Source of the DNA: Acidimicrobiia bacterium
GTDB lineage: Bacteria; Actinomycetota; Acidimicrobiia; IMCC26256; PALSA-555
Direction: 5' to 3'
NCBI GenBank assembly: GCA_022865365.1
Contig: JALHSW010000413.1
Location: 1 to 13,840 of the forward strand
DNA length: 13,840 bases
Made by a program: the position numbers and the translations under genes. Within the stretch, counting starts at the first letter, position 1; each line of letters opens with the position of its first letter. The notes under the pieces were generated by a model. The model was not told the DNA's origin, ran no database searches, and saw nothing but the letters and a program-made list of their open reading frames with translations. Shown here in pieces: positions 7,226 through 13,423 of this stretch.

Positions 7226-8742
7226 GACTTCACCCCCGGCGCGTCGAGGCCGGCAGCGATACCCAACCCGCGCATGCGAACGAGCGCCGGTCGTCGTGCC
7301 ATGAGCGACACGAGCGGATGCATGAAGAAGTACGACACCAACAGGTCGAGGATCGTCGAGATGCCGAGGAAGAACGCGAAGCCGCGCACCGACCCGATCG
7401 CGAGGAAATAGAGCACCGCGGCACCGATGAGCGACACGAGGTCGGCCGCGACGATCGTCCGGAACGAGCGCGTGAAACCGCGATCGACCGACGACCGCAC
7501 CGTCCGGCCGGTGCGCACCTCGTCCTTCAATCGCTCGAAGTACACGACGTAGGAGTCGACCGTCACACCGACCGACACGATGAGACCGGTGACGCCGGCG
7601 AGCGTCAACGTCAGGCCGATCGTGGTGCCGAGGTACGAGATCAACGCGTAGATGAGCGCTGCGGACACGAGCAGGCCGAGCACCACCACCAAACCCAGCA
7701 AGCGGTAGTAGAAGACCATGTAGAGCGCGACGAGCAAGAGGCCGATGAGGCCGGCCGCGATGCCGGCGTCGAGCTGGTCCTGACCCAACGTCGGCGACAC
7801 GTTCTGCACGGTGAGCTCCTTGAGCTGTACTGGCAGCGCGCCGTAGTTGACGATCGTCGCGAGGTCTTCCGCCTCCGACGGTGAGAAGTTCCCCGTGATC
7901 TCGACATCGCCGGAGAACGACGACGTGCGGAACGCCGGAGCGGATTGGACCTCACCGTCGAGGACAATGGCGACCTGGTTCTGCGGCGGCGACTGGGGGA
8001 ACGAAGCCGCGGCGAGGTCGTCGAACTTCTTCGCGCCCGTGTCGTTGAACGCGACCGTCACTGCGTAACCCTGCCCTTGCGAGAAGCGGGACTTCGCGGA
8101 GTCGACCCCCTTGCCCGTGAGCGCAGTCGGGCCGAGCAGCAACCGCGCTGCGGCCCCCTGCTGCTGCCGGACGGGGAGCAAGACGCACGCGGCGCGCTTG
8201 TCGTCGACCGGCGTGGTGTCGGGCACCTCCGTGCCTGCCGACAGCAGCGCGACGACCTGGTTCGGGTCACACGACGCGACTGCAGCCTTGGCGGCATCGT
8301 CGGCCGCCGGTACCGTCGTCGTGGTCGAGGTCTCCGCCGCACCCGCGACCCCGGTGGTGGTGGTGGTGGTCGCGCTCGTGTCGCCGGCCGCCGGAAGCTC
8401 GGCGATCACCGGTCGGAACCGCAGCTCGGCCGTCTTCCCGACGACCCGGCGCGCCTTGTCGCGGTCCTTCACCCCGGGCAGGTCGACCACGATGTTGTCA
8501 CCCTGGCGGCTGATCTCGGGTTCGGCGACGCCGAGCCCGTCGACCCGGTTCCGGATGATGTCGACCGCCACATCGACCGACCCACCCTTCACGTCGCCGA
8601 CCGGCGCGAGTACGACCGAGATGCCGCCCTGGAGGTCGAGCCCCAGGATCGGCTCGTTCCCGCTCGCGAGCGTCGCGCCGAGAGCGAGCGCGACGAGCAG
8701 CATCGTGCCGATGAGATAGGTCTGCATGCGCCGGACGGACAC
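7222..8742 (-). CDS. secD: Protein translocase subunit SecD, with Thr-rich insertion in the extracytoplasmic domain
   Basis: Partner of SecF in the proton-motive-force-driven SecDF export complex. The 506 residues show TM1 (about 8-26), the SecD signature LGLDLQGG (33-40), the start of the large extracytoplasmic P1 domain (RNRVDGLGVAEPEI, 64-77; VVDLPGV, 85-91), and five C-terminal TM segments from about 326, including GVTVDSYVVYFERLKDE (392-408) with D396 at the conserved TM4 position. Between about residues 118 and 200 is an insertion with Thr runs (six Thr at 125-130, four at 140-143 counting the flanking segment) and the protein's only two cysteines, C158 and C186. The GTG start at 8742 lies three bases after the yajC stop; an ATG at codon 6 is an alternative. 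The TGA overlaps the secF ATG (ATGA), so SecD and SecF are translationally coupled. Confidence 0.95.
   Translation of the reverse strand: MSVRRMQTYLIGTMLLVALALGATLASGNEPILGLDLQGGISVVLAPVGDVKGGSVDVAVDIIRNRVDGLGVAEPEISRQGDNIVVDLPGVKDRDKARRVVGKTAELRFRPVIAELPAAGDTSATTTTTTGVAGAAETSTTTTVPAADDAAKAAVASCDPNQVVALLSAGTEVPDTTPVDDKRAACVLLPVRQQQGAAARLLLGPTALTGKGVDSAKSRFSQGQGYAVTVAFNDTGAKKFDDLAAASFPQSPPQNQVAIVLDGEVQSAPAFRTSSFSGDVEITGNFSPSEAEDLATIVNYGALPVQLKELTVQNVSPTLGQDQLDAGIAAGLIGLLLVALYMVFYYRLLGLVVVLGLLVSAALIYALISYLGTTIGLTLTLAGVTGLIVSVGVTVDSYVVYFERLKDEVRTGRTVRSSVDRGFTRSFRTIVAADLVSLIGAAVLYFLAIGSVRGFAFFLGISTILDLLVSYFFMHPLVSLMARRPALVRMRGLGIAAGLDAPGVKS
8353..8370 (-). repeat. (ACC)6 trinucleotide microsatellite inside secD
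   Basis: Six perfect GGT units on the plus strand are six ACC codons for SecD residues T125-T130. The array is trinucleotide, so slippage would alter the length of the Thr run in the extracytoplasmic insertion without breaking the frame. Confidence 0.85.
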
Positions 8743-8745
8743 GGG

Positions 8746-9024
8746 TCAGGCAGCCTCGCCGTCGTCGGTCACAGGCGGCGCGACACGTGCCGAGATCGCG
8801 CCGCGGGCGACCGTCACGACCACATCGGGAGCGATCTCCAACTCGACGATCGTGTCCTCGAGCTCGTGGAGCCGCCCGTGCAGGCCCCCCGTGGTGACGA
8901 CCTCGTCACCTACCTGGAGGGCCTCCATCAATGCCCGGTGGGTGGCCATGCGCCGCCGCTGGGGCAGCACGATCAGGAAGAAGAACGCCGCCACGAGGAC
9001 GAGCAGATAGATGACGATGACCAT
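8746..9024 (-). CDS. yajC: Preprotein translocase subunit YajC
   Basis: Small single-span membrane protein of 92 residues that associates with SecD-SecF and YidC at the Sec translocon. The N-terminal segment IVIYLLVLVAAFFFLIVLP (about 3-21) is the membrane anchor, followed at once by the family motif PQRRRM (21-26) and the cytoplasmic LQVGDEVVTTGGLHG (36-50), which is the YajC hallmark (GDEVVTTGG). The length is in the normal 85-120 range. The ATG at 9024 has GGAGAGG six bases upstream (9031-9037), a good ribosome binding site. It heads the yajC-secD-secF group, and secD begins three bases after its stop. The 87-base gap from ruvB contains a plausible -10 box, so the group probably has its own promoter. 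Confidence 0.95.
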   Translation of the reverse strand: MVIVIYLLVLVAAFFFLIVLPQRRRMATHRALMEALQVGDEVVTTGGLHGRLHELEDTIVELEIAPDVVVTVARGAISARVAPPVTDDGEAA

Positions 9025-9049
9025 GCGGGACCTCTCCGGAGACGGCGCG

Positions 9050-9055
9050 ATCGTA
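9050..9055 (-). promoter_or_regulatory. Candidate -10 box (TACGAT) for yajC-secD-secF
   Basis: TACGAT on the minus strand lies 25 bases before the yajC ATG, which gives a leader of about 18 bases carrying the GGAGAGG ribosome binding site. No clear -35 is present. The hexamer GATCGC occurs three times nearby (minus strand of 9047-9052, 9061-9066 and 9068-9073), with start-to-start spacings of 14 and 7 bases. The remaining part of the 9025-9111 gap shows only a weak 5-bp stem (CCGTC/GACGG) just after ruvB and no U-run. Confidence 0.45.
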
Positions 9056-9111
9056 GCGGAGCGATCTGCGATCCCACGGGCGCGCCGTCGCCGTCCCCTC
9101 GACGGGCCGGC

Positions 9112-10137
9112 TCAGTCCGGGAACAGTCCCGGAGCCGCCCCCGGTGGACTCCCGAGGCCGAGGTGCGCGAACGCGGCGGGCGTCGCGACGCGGCCGCGGG
9201 GCGTGCGGAGCAGCAGACCCTGCTTCAGCAGGAAGGGCTCGTAGACGTCCTCGACGGTCTCGGTCTCCTCGGAGACGGCGACGGCGAGTGTGCCGAGCCC
9301 CACGGGTCGGCCGCGGAACGTCTCGCACAGCGCGCGCAACACCGCCCGGTCGACCTTGTCCAGGCCGAGCTCGTCGACCTCGAACAGCGTGAGGGCGGCG
9401 CGGGCGACCTCGGCGTCAACCCTGCCATCGGCCCTGACCTCGGCGTAGTCCCGCACCCGTTTCAGCAGCCGGTTCGCGATGCGCGGCGTGCCGCGCGCTC
9501 GACGGGCTATCTCGACCGAGCCGTCGGGGGTGACTGGCACGCCCAGGATCCCCGAGGCGCGGTGGAGGATCGTGACGAGCTCGTCCGGCTCGTAGTAGTC
9601 GAGGCGAGCGACGAACCCGAAGCGGTCACGCAGCGGGCCGGTGATCATCCCGCTGCGCGTCGTCGCCCCCACCAACGTGAAGCGTGGGAGGTCGAGACGG
9701 ATCGACCGAGCCGACGGCCCCTTGCCGATCACGATGTCGAGCTGGAAGTCCTCCATGGCCGGGTAGAGCACTTCCTCGACCGTTCGCGGGAGCCGGTGGA
9801 TCTCGTCGATGAACAGCACGTCGCCATCGTCGAGGTTGGTGAGGATCGCGGCGAGGTCGCCGGCGCGCTCGAGCGCCGGTCCACTCGTGACGCGCAGCGC
9901 GACGTCGAGCTCGGCGGCGATGATGCCCGCCAGGCTGGTCTTCCCGAGTCCCGGAGGACCGGCGAGCAGCACGTGATCGAGCGCCTGGGCGCGCTTGCGC
10001 GACGCGCTGAGCATGATCTCGAGGTGCTCGCGCAGGCGGGGCTGGCCGACGAACTCGTCCAGCCGGCGGGGACGTAGCGATGTCTCCTCCGCGCGTTCGG
10101 TCGGGTCAGCGGCCGCGCTGAGCATCTCGTCCCTCAT
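9112..10137 (-). CDS. ruvB: Holliday junction branch-migration ATPase RuvB
   Basis: Hexameric AAA+ motor that pumps DNA through RuvA-bound Holliday junctions. The 341 residues match the usual length. Visible elements are Walker A GPPGLGKT (60-67), Walker B VLFIDEIHRL (107-116, D111/E112), the RuvB-specific region AMEDFQLDIVIGKGPSARS (127-145), sensor 1 GATTRSG (157-163), arginine finger in LRDRFG (169-174), sensor 2 RGTPRIANRLL (215-225), and the C-terminal winged helix ending in LLLRTPRGRVAT. The ATG at 10137 overlaps the ruvA TGA by four bases. A second ATG at codon 5 has AGGGA just upstream and could be the real start, which would change only four residues. It is the last gene of the ruvCAB group and is followed by the yajC promoter region. 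Confidence 0.97.
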   Translation of the reverse strand: MRDEMLSAAADPTERAEETSLRPRRLDEFVGQPRLREHLEIMLSASRKRAQALDHVLLAGPPGLGKTSLAGIIAAELDVALRVTSGPALERAGDLAAILTNLDDGDVLFIDEIHRLPRTVEEVLYPAMEDFQLDIVIGKGPSARSIRLDLPRFTLVGATTRSGMITGPLRDRFGFVARLDYYEPDELVTILHRASGILGVPVTPDGSVEIARRARGTPRIANRLLKRVRDYAEVRADGRVDAEVARAALTLFEVDELGLDKVDRAVLRALCETFRGRPVGLGTLAVAVSEETETVEDVYEPFLLKQGLLLRTPRGRVATPAAFAHLGLGSPPGAAPGLFPD

Positions 10138-10730
10138 CGGGCGACCACGAGCAGCCGCAGTGCTTCGCGCAGAAGGTCCTCGACCGAGCCGGTTTCGGGG
10201 AGACGGGTGAGCGTCTCGCGCACCTCCTCGGGGCCGTACCCGAGCCCGGTGAGGGCTTCGCGCACCTGGGCGCGCGTGGGAGGCCGGCCGTCGGCATCGA
10301 CGACGTCACCGAAGCTGCTCGGAACCGGTACGTCGAGTCGCGCGCGCAACGCGACCAGGAGACGCTCCGCCGTTCGCTTCCCGACACCGGGCACCAGGGT
10401 GAGGGCATCGAGATCCTGATCCGCGACAGCACGCTGGAGCGCGAGCGGCCCGTGGACCGACAGGATCTTCAGCGCGAGCGTCGGGCCGACGCCGGCGGCG
10501 GCGAGGAGCACCTCGAAGGTGTCGCGCTCCTCCCGGGACGGGAAGCCGTAGAGCACGATGGCGTCGTCGCGCACGTGGTGATGAGTGAACAGGAACACCA
10601 GCCCACCGGGTTCGAGCGCCGGCAACGCGCCCAGCGGCACGAGCACGCGGTATCCCACGCCGCCGACCTCGAGCAGGGCTTCACCCGTCGGCGAACGCTC
10701 CAGGACGGTGCCACGGAGCGAGCCGATCAC
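10134..10730 (-). CDS. ruvA: Holliday junction DNA-binding protein RuvA
   Basis: Tetrameric protein that binds four-way junctions and recruits RuvB. From the GTG at 10730 it has 198 residues, the normal family length. The N-terminus MIGSLRGTVLE is the classic RuvA opening of domain I (OB fold, with GVGYRVLVP at 24-32). Domain II has two helix-hairpin-helix motifs, AAGVGPTLALKIL (78-90) and VPGVGKRTAERL (113-124). After a flexible linker (about 135-150), domain III (ALTGLGYGPEEV, 159-170, to the end) is the RuvB-contacting part. The GTG overlaps the ruvC TGA (GTGA) and has GAGGA six bases upstream. A longer open frame upstream overlaps ruvC and is rejected. Confidence 0.96.
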   Translation of the reverse strand: MIGSLRGTVLERSPTGEALLEVGGVGYRVLVPLGALPALEPGGLVFLFTHHHVRDDAIVLYGFPSREERDTFEVLLAAAGVGPTLALKILSVHGPLALQRAVADQDLDALTLVPGVGKRTAERLLVALRARLDVPVPSSFGDVVDADGRPPTRAQVREALTGLGYGPEEVRETLTRLPETGSVEDLLREALRLLVVAR

Positions 10731-11314
10731 GTCGCGTCCTCGCGTGCGAGCGCGGCCGTCACGGCACGGGCGAGACCGGGACCAGCGTCCACATCTTGGG
10801 CGGGCGTGTCGCCGACAGCCGCGCGTAACGGCGCCGACCACCCGTGACACAGCGCCAACGCGAGGGCATCGGCGGCATCGGGTGGGCTCGGCGGGGTGGC
10901 GAGGTGCAGCAGCCGGGCGACCATCTCCTGCACCTGAGCCTTGTCGGCAGTGCCGGAACCGGTGACCGCGAGCTTCACCTCGTTGGGGCTGTAGTGCGTC
11001 ACGGGGACCCGGGCCCGTGCGGCGACGACGAGGGCGAGACCGCTCGCCTGTCCGACCGAGATCGCGGTACGCACGTTGGCCTGGAACAGGATGCGCTCGA
11101 CGGCGAGCGCACTCGGCCCGACGTCGGCCACCAGCGTCTCGAGGTCGGCTTCGAGCGCGGCGAGACGCTCGGCGAGCGGACCATCCGGGTCGGTGCGCAA
11201 TACGCCGTAGGCGACGGCGACCGGCTCGGCTCCCGCCGAGCGCCGCACCGCGCCGTAGCCACAACGCGAGAGCCCGGGATCGATGCCGAGCACAGGCCCA
11301 TCCGGATCGAACAC
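10727..11314 (-). CDS. ruvC: Crossover junction endodeoxyribonuclease RuvC
   Basis: Holliday-junction resolvase of 195 residues with an RNase H-like fold. All four acidic catalytic residues appear present: D12 in LGIDPGLSRCGYG, E73 in AVERILFQ, and D146/D149 in PPDAADALALALCH, with spacing matching the E. coli D7/E66/D138/D141 set. NEVKLAVTGSGTADKAQVQ (111-129) is also characteristic. The GTG at 11314 is chosen because it lies seven bases after a TAGAAT -10 box, so the mRNA could begin at the start codon itself. A second GTG at codon 8 (11293), preceded by GGATGG, is an alternative that keeps the catalytic core. A LexA operator overlaps the start, implying SOS control of ruvCAB. The C-terminal ~35 residues are less conserved. 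The upstream neighbour is coxG, not the yebC common in this position. Confidence 0.96.
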   Translation of the reverse strand: MFDPDGPVLGIDPGLSRCGYGAVRRSAGAEPVAVAYGVLRTDPDGPLAERLAALEADLETLVADVGPSALAVERILFQANVRTAISVGQASGLALVVAARARVPVTHYSPNEVKLAVTGSGTADKAQVQEMVARLLHLATPPSPPDAADALALALCHGWSAPLRAAVGDTPAQDVDAGPGLARAVTAALAREDAT

Positions 11315-11322
11315 GGGTTCGA
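11307..11322. promoter_or_regulatory. LexA operator (SOS box) over the ruvC start
   Basis: TCGAAC-ACGG-GTTCGA is a perfect match to the Gram-positive/actinobacterial LexA box TCGAAC-N4-GTTCGA. One further complementary base on each side (A and T) extends the arms to 7 bp. On the minus strand it begins at the last base of the TAGAAT -10 box and includes the first bases of the ruvC GTG codon. Bound LexA would cover the transcription start. RuvA/RuvB or RuvC induction by DNA damage is well known in several bacteria, which supports the reading. Confidence 0.85.
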
Positions 11323-11327
11323 TTCTA
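11322..11327 (-). promoter_or_regulatory. -10 box (TAGAAT) for ruvCAB, probably giving a leaderless mRNA
   Basis: TAGAAT on the minus strand is a strong TANNNT -10 match, seven bases before the ruvC GTG. That places the expected transcription start at or next to the G of the start codon, the arrangement of leaderless actinobacterial genes. There is no ribosome binding site in the short stretch before the GTG, which agrees. The -35 position (about 11345-11350) reads GCGTCC and is not recognisable. Confidence 0.65.
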
Positions 11328-11356
11328 CGAGGCAGCGCCCCGAAGGACGCGGACCC

Positions 11357-11989
11357 TCACTTCGCGAGCAGCCACACGACGACTCCGATGACCAGCACCC
11401 CCACCACGAGCAGCGGCACCACCCGCTTGGCGACCGCACCCCCGGCGACCTTGCCGAGGTTCACCGCCTCGGCCTCGGGCGCATCAATCTTCCGCACGCC
11501 GCCCTCTGCCGGCGAACCTTCGCCGGCGATCGGTTCGGCGCCGTCACCGGTGAGCACCATGGCGTGGAGGCACTCGACGAACTGCGCGAGCAGCTTGGAC
11601 GAGACGTCGGCCATGACCCCCCGACCGAACTGCGCCACCTTGCCCGTGACGTGCAGGTCGGTGTCGATCCCCACCTCGGTCCCCGTGTCGTCGGCCCTCA
11701 GGGACGCGGTGACGGTGGCCGCGGCGTTGCCCTGCCCCCGGGTGTCGCGCCCCTCCGCTTTGATCACGATCCGTCGCGTCGCGACGTCGGCCTCGACGAT
11801 ACGGGCCGCGCCCTTGTACTGGGCGGTGATGGGCCCGACCTTCACCTTCACGATGCCGCGGTACTCGTCCCCCTCGACCTCCTGGAGCTGCGCGCCCGGC
11901 ATGCAGGGAGCGATGCGCTCGACGTCGAGGAGGACGTCCCACGCCTGCTCGACGGGCACGTCGACGTGGAACGTGTCAGTGATCTGCAT
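11357..11989 (-). CDS. coxG: CoxG-family protein: SRPBCC domain with C-terminal membrane anchor
   Basis: CO-dehydrogenase-associated subunit G family. Residues 1 to about 146 form the SRPBCC/CoxG domain, with the family motif IAPCMPGA (26-33), KVKVGPITAQYKG (48-60) and VTGKVAQFGRG (114-124). A low-complexity linker (about 150-185) leads to one strongly hydrophobic helix, VVPLLVVGVLVIGVVVWLL (190-208), at the very C-terminus, which should tail-anchor the protein. CoxG proteins are reported to link CO dehydrogenase to the membrane, and more recent work assigns quinone handling. The chosen ATG (11989) has AAAGGA five bases upstream; an ATG two codons earlier (11995) is possible. Either start overlaps the end of the mocA-like gene by 14-20 bases. 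It is the last gene of the cox group. Forty-two bases separate it from ruvC. Confidence 0.88.
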   Translation of the reverse strand: MQITDTFHVDVPVEQAWDVLLDVERIAPCMPGAQLQEVEGDEYRGIVKVKVGPITAQYKGAARIVEADVATRRIVIKAEGRDTRGQGNAAATVTASLRADDTGTEVGIDTDLHVTGKVAQFGRGVMADVSSKLLAQFVECLHAMVLTGDGAEPIAGEGSPAEGGVRKIDAPEAEAVNLGKVAGGAVAKRVVPLLVVGVLVIGVVVWLLAK

Positions 11990-12602
11990 CGCCATCCTTT
12001 CGAATGTCTGGCCGAATGCTGGACGCCTCGAGCGCGCGCAGGTCATCGAGCGTATCGACATCGGCCGGGGAACCGGCGTCCGTGCAGTCGACCTCGACGA
12101 CAGCGTGGCGCTCCATCAAGGCGCGGGCCCCGACATCTCCCGAGAGACTGCGCGCCTCACCCCAGAGGGAGCGCGCGATGAGCACAGGGTTGGCTCGCTG
12201 GCCGCCGTAGGTCGCGGCGGCGAGCGTGGCACCGCCGCCGTGGGCCTCGGCGAGACGTCGGTAGGCCTCGGATGCCACGAGCGGCTGGTCGGCAAGCCCG
12301 ATGCAGACGGCATCGACCTCCATGTTGGGCTCGAGCGCGTCCAGGGCCGCCCGCAACGAGTGGGCGATCCCACGACGCCAGCTGCGGGCGTGGATCGCGG
12401 TGACTCCGGGCGGCGCGGCTGCGATCACGTCGTTCCCGCGGCGACCGACGACCAGCAGGACTGGACGGAGGTCGGTCGCCGTGACCGCCGCGAGCGCCCA
12501 CGCGACGAGGGGCCGGCCCTGCAGCGTCGCGAGTGGCTTGGGTGTGTCGGACTCGAGCCGCGAGCCGAGGCCTGCAGCGAGGACTGCAGCCGCGACACTC
12601 AG
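11976..12602 (-). CDS. MocA-like molybdopterin cytidylyltransferase (NTP_transf_3 family), apparent CTG start
   Basis: Nucleotidyltransferase of about 208 residues, probably attaching CMP to molybdopterin to make the MCD cofactor that CO dehydrogenases use. It shows the nucleotide-binding loop VLAAGLGSRL (7-16, then KPL at 22-24), LADQPLV (103-109), QRANPVLI (135-142), GDVGARAL (155-162) and DVDTLDDL (181-188), the pattern of MocA/MobA-like transferases. No ATG, GTG or TTG precedes the P-loop in frame except one far upstream (12851) that would overlap coxM by about 250 bases. A CTG at 12602-12600 overlaps the coxM TGA (CTGA) and has GAAGGAG seven bases upstream, so I take it as the start. The first conventional start downstream (GTG at codon 59) would delete the nucleotide-binding loop. 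The gene lies between coxM and coxG. Confidence 0.87.
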   Translation of the reverse strand: MSVAAAVLAAGLGSRLESDTPKPLATLQGRPLVAWALAAVTATDLRPVLLVVGRRGNDVIAAAPPGVTAIHARSWRRGIAHSLRAALDALEPNMEVDAVCIGLADQPLVASEAYRRLAEAHGGGATLAAATYGGQRANPVLIARSLWGEARSLSGDVGARALMERHAVVEVDCTDAGSPADVDTLDDLRALEASSIRPDIRKDGDADH

Positions 12603-13423
12603 ACGTGCGCTCCTTCGATCGCGCGCTGCACGAGCACACGGGCGAGGTGCTCGCGGTACTCCGACGATGCGTTGAGATCCGCGGGCGGCTCGGTTTCTTC
12701 GGCGGCGTGCGCCGCGGCGGCTTTCGGCGCTGCACCCTCTGCCAGCGCCGTCTCCACGCCGCTCGCACGAAGCGGGGTGGTGCCCATGTTCACGAGCGCC
12801 ACCCTCGTCGCGCCGGCAACCTGCACCGCCAGTGCGCCGACGATCGCCCAATCCTGCGCTCGTCGGTTGAACTTCTGGTACGCCCAGGCGTCCGGGCCGG
12901 TCTTGGGGACCCGTACCTCCGTCAGCAGCTCGTCGGGAGCAAGCGCGGTCTCGAGAAACCCTTCGAAGAACGCAGCCGCGGCGAGCTCGCGCCGGCCGCT
13001 GGGCCCCTGGACCACGAACGTGGCGTCGAGCGCGAGCAGCACTGCGGGGAGATCGGAGGCCGGGTCACCGTGCGCGACCGATCCCCCGAGCGTCCCGCGG
13101 TGGCGCACCTGGTTGTCGCCGACCTCGGCAGCAACGCCACGGAGGACTCCGCACGCTTCACCGAGCAGCTGACTGGTCTCGAGGTCGCGATGGCGGGTGA
13201 GCGCGCCGATCGCGATGTGATCTCCGGCATCGCGCACGTAGGACAGATCGTCGAGGCGTCCGGCGTCCACGAGCACCGTCGGCGTCGCCAGGCGCAGCTT
13301 CATGAGCGGCAGCAACGACATGCCACCGGCGATCACCTTCGCCTCGTCGCCGTGCTCGCCGAGGGCCGCGACCACCTCGTCGGCCGAGCCGGCGCGCACG
13401 TAGTCGAACGCGGCCGGGATCAC
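12599..13423 (-). CDS. coxM: CO-dehydrogenase-type FAD-binding medium subunit (CoxM/CutM family)
   Basis: FAD-containing electron-transfer subunit of a xanthine-oxidase-family molybdenum hydroxylase. It passes electrons from the [2Fe-2S] subunit onward. The 274 residues are near the ~285 typical of CoxM. The two FAD signatures are AGGMSLLPLMKLRLA (32-46), followed by LVDAGRL (51-57), and TLGGSVAHGDPASDLPA (111-127). YQKFNRRAQDWAIVGAL (182-198) and a C-terminal CO-dehydrogenase-flavoprotein domain (about 175-274) follow. The GTG at 13423 overlaps the coxS TGA (GTGA). A longer open frame to 13588 gives Arg-rich shadow sequence of coxS and is rejected. A linker rich in Ala and Glu (about 225-248) precedes the end of the protein. 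Substrate cannot be fixed from this subunit, because related flavoproteins serve other hydroxylases, but coxG and coxS resemblance favour the CO-dehydrogenase group. Confidence 0.92.
   Translation of the reverse strand: MIPAAFDYVRAGSADEVVAALGEHGDEAKVIAGGMSLLPLMKLRLATPTVLVDAGRLDDLSYVRDAGDHIAIGALTRHRDLETSQLLGEACGVLRGVAAEVGDNQVRHRGTLGGSVAHGDPASDLPAVLLALDATFVVQGPSGRRELAAAAFFEGFLETALAPDELLTEVRVPKTGPDAWAYQKFNRRAQDWAIVGALAVQVAGATRVALVNMGTTPLRASGVETALAEGAAPKAAAAHAAEETEPPADLNASSEYREHLARVLVQRAIEGAHV
12610..12616 (-). promoter_or_regulatory. Ribosome binding site deciding the CTG start of the mocA-like gene
   Basis: GAAGGAG lies within the last codons of coxM, exactly seven bases before the CTG at 12602-12600. 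It is among the strongest Shine-Dalgarno matches in the window and points to the CTG, since no ATG, GTG or TTG occurs in the right frame and distance. A GTG at 12598 is in another frame and opens no related protein. Confidence 0.75.

Noticed and set aside
9078..9111. Terminator after ruvB
   Set aside because: Only a 5-bp CCGTC/GACGG stem with a G-rich loop and no U-run was found; too weak to call.
7945..10077. 710-codon open frame on the plus strand
   Set aside because: It lies antisense across secD, yajC and ruvB. It is Arg/Asp/Glu-rich with no recognisable motif and reflects GC-rich third-position bias opposite real genes.
12603..12851. ATG start at 12851 for the mocA-like gene
   Set aside because: It would add 83 Arg-rich residues overlapping coxM by about 250 bases and place the nucleotide-binding loop deep inside the protein. 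The CTG with its strong ribosome binding site fits better.
11283..13172. 629-codon open frame on the plus strand
   Set aside because: Antisense to coxG, the mocA-like gene and coxM. It is Ser/Ala/Pro-rich without family signatures, whereas the minus-strand genes have clear motifs.
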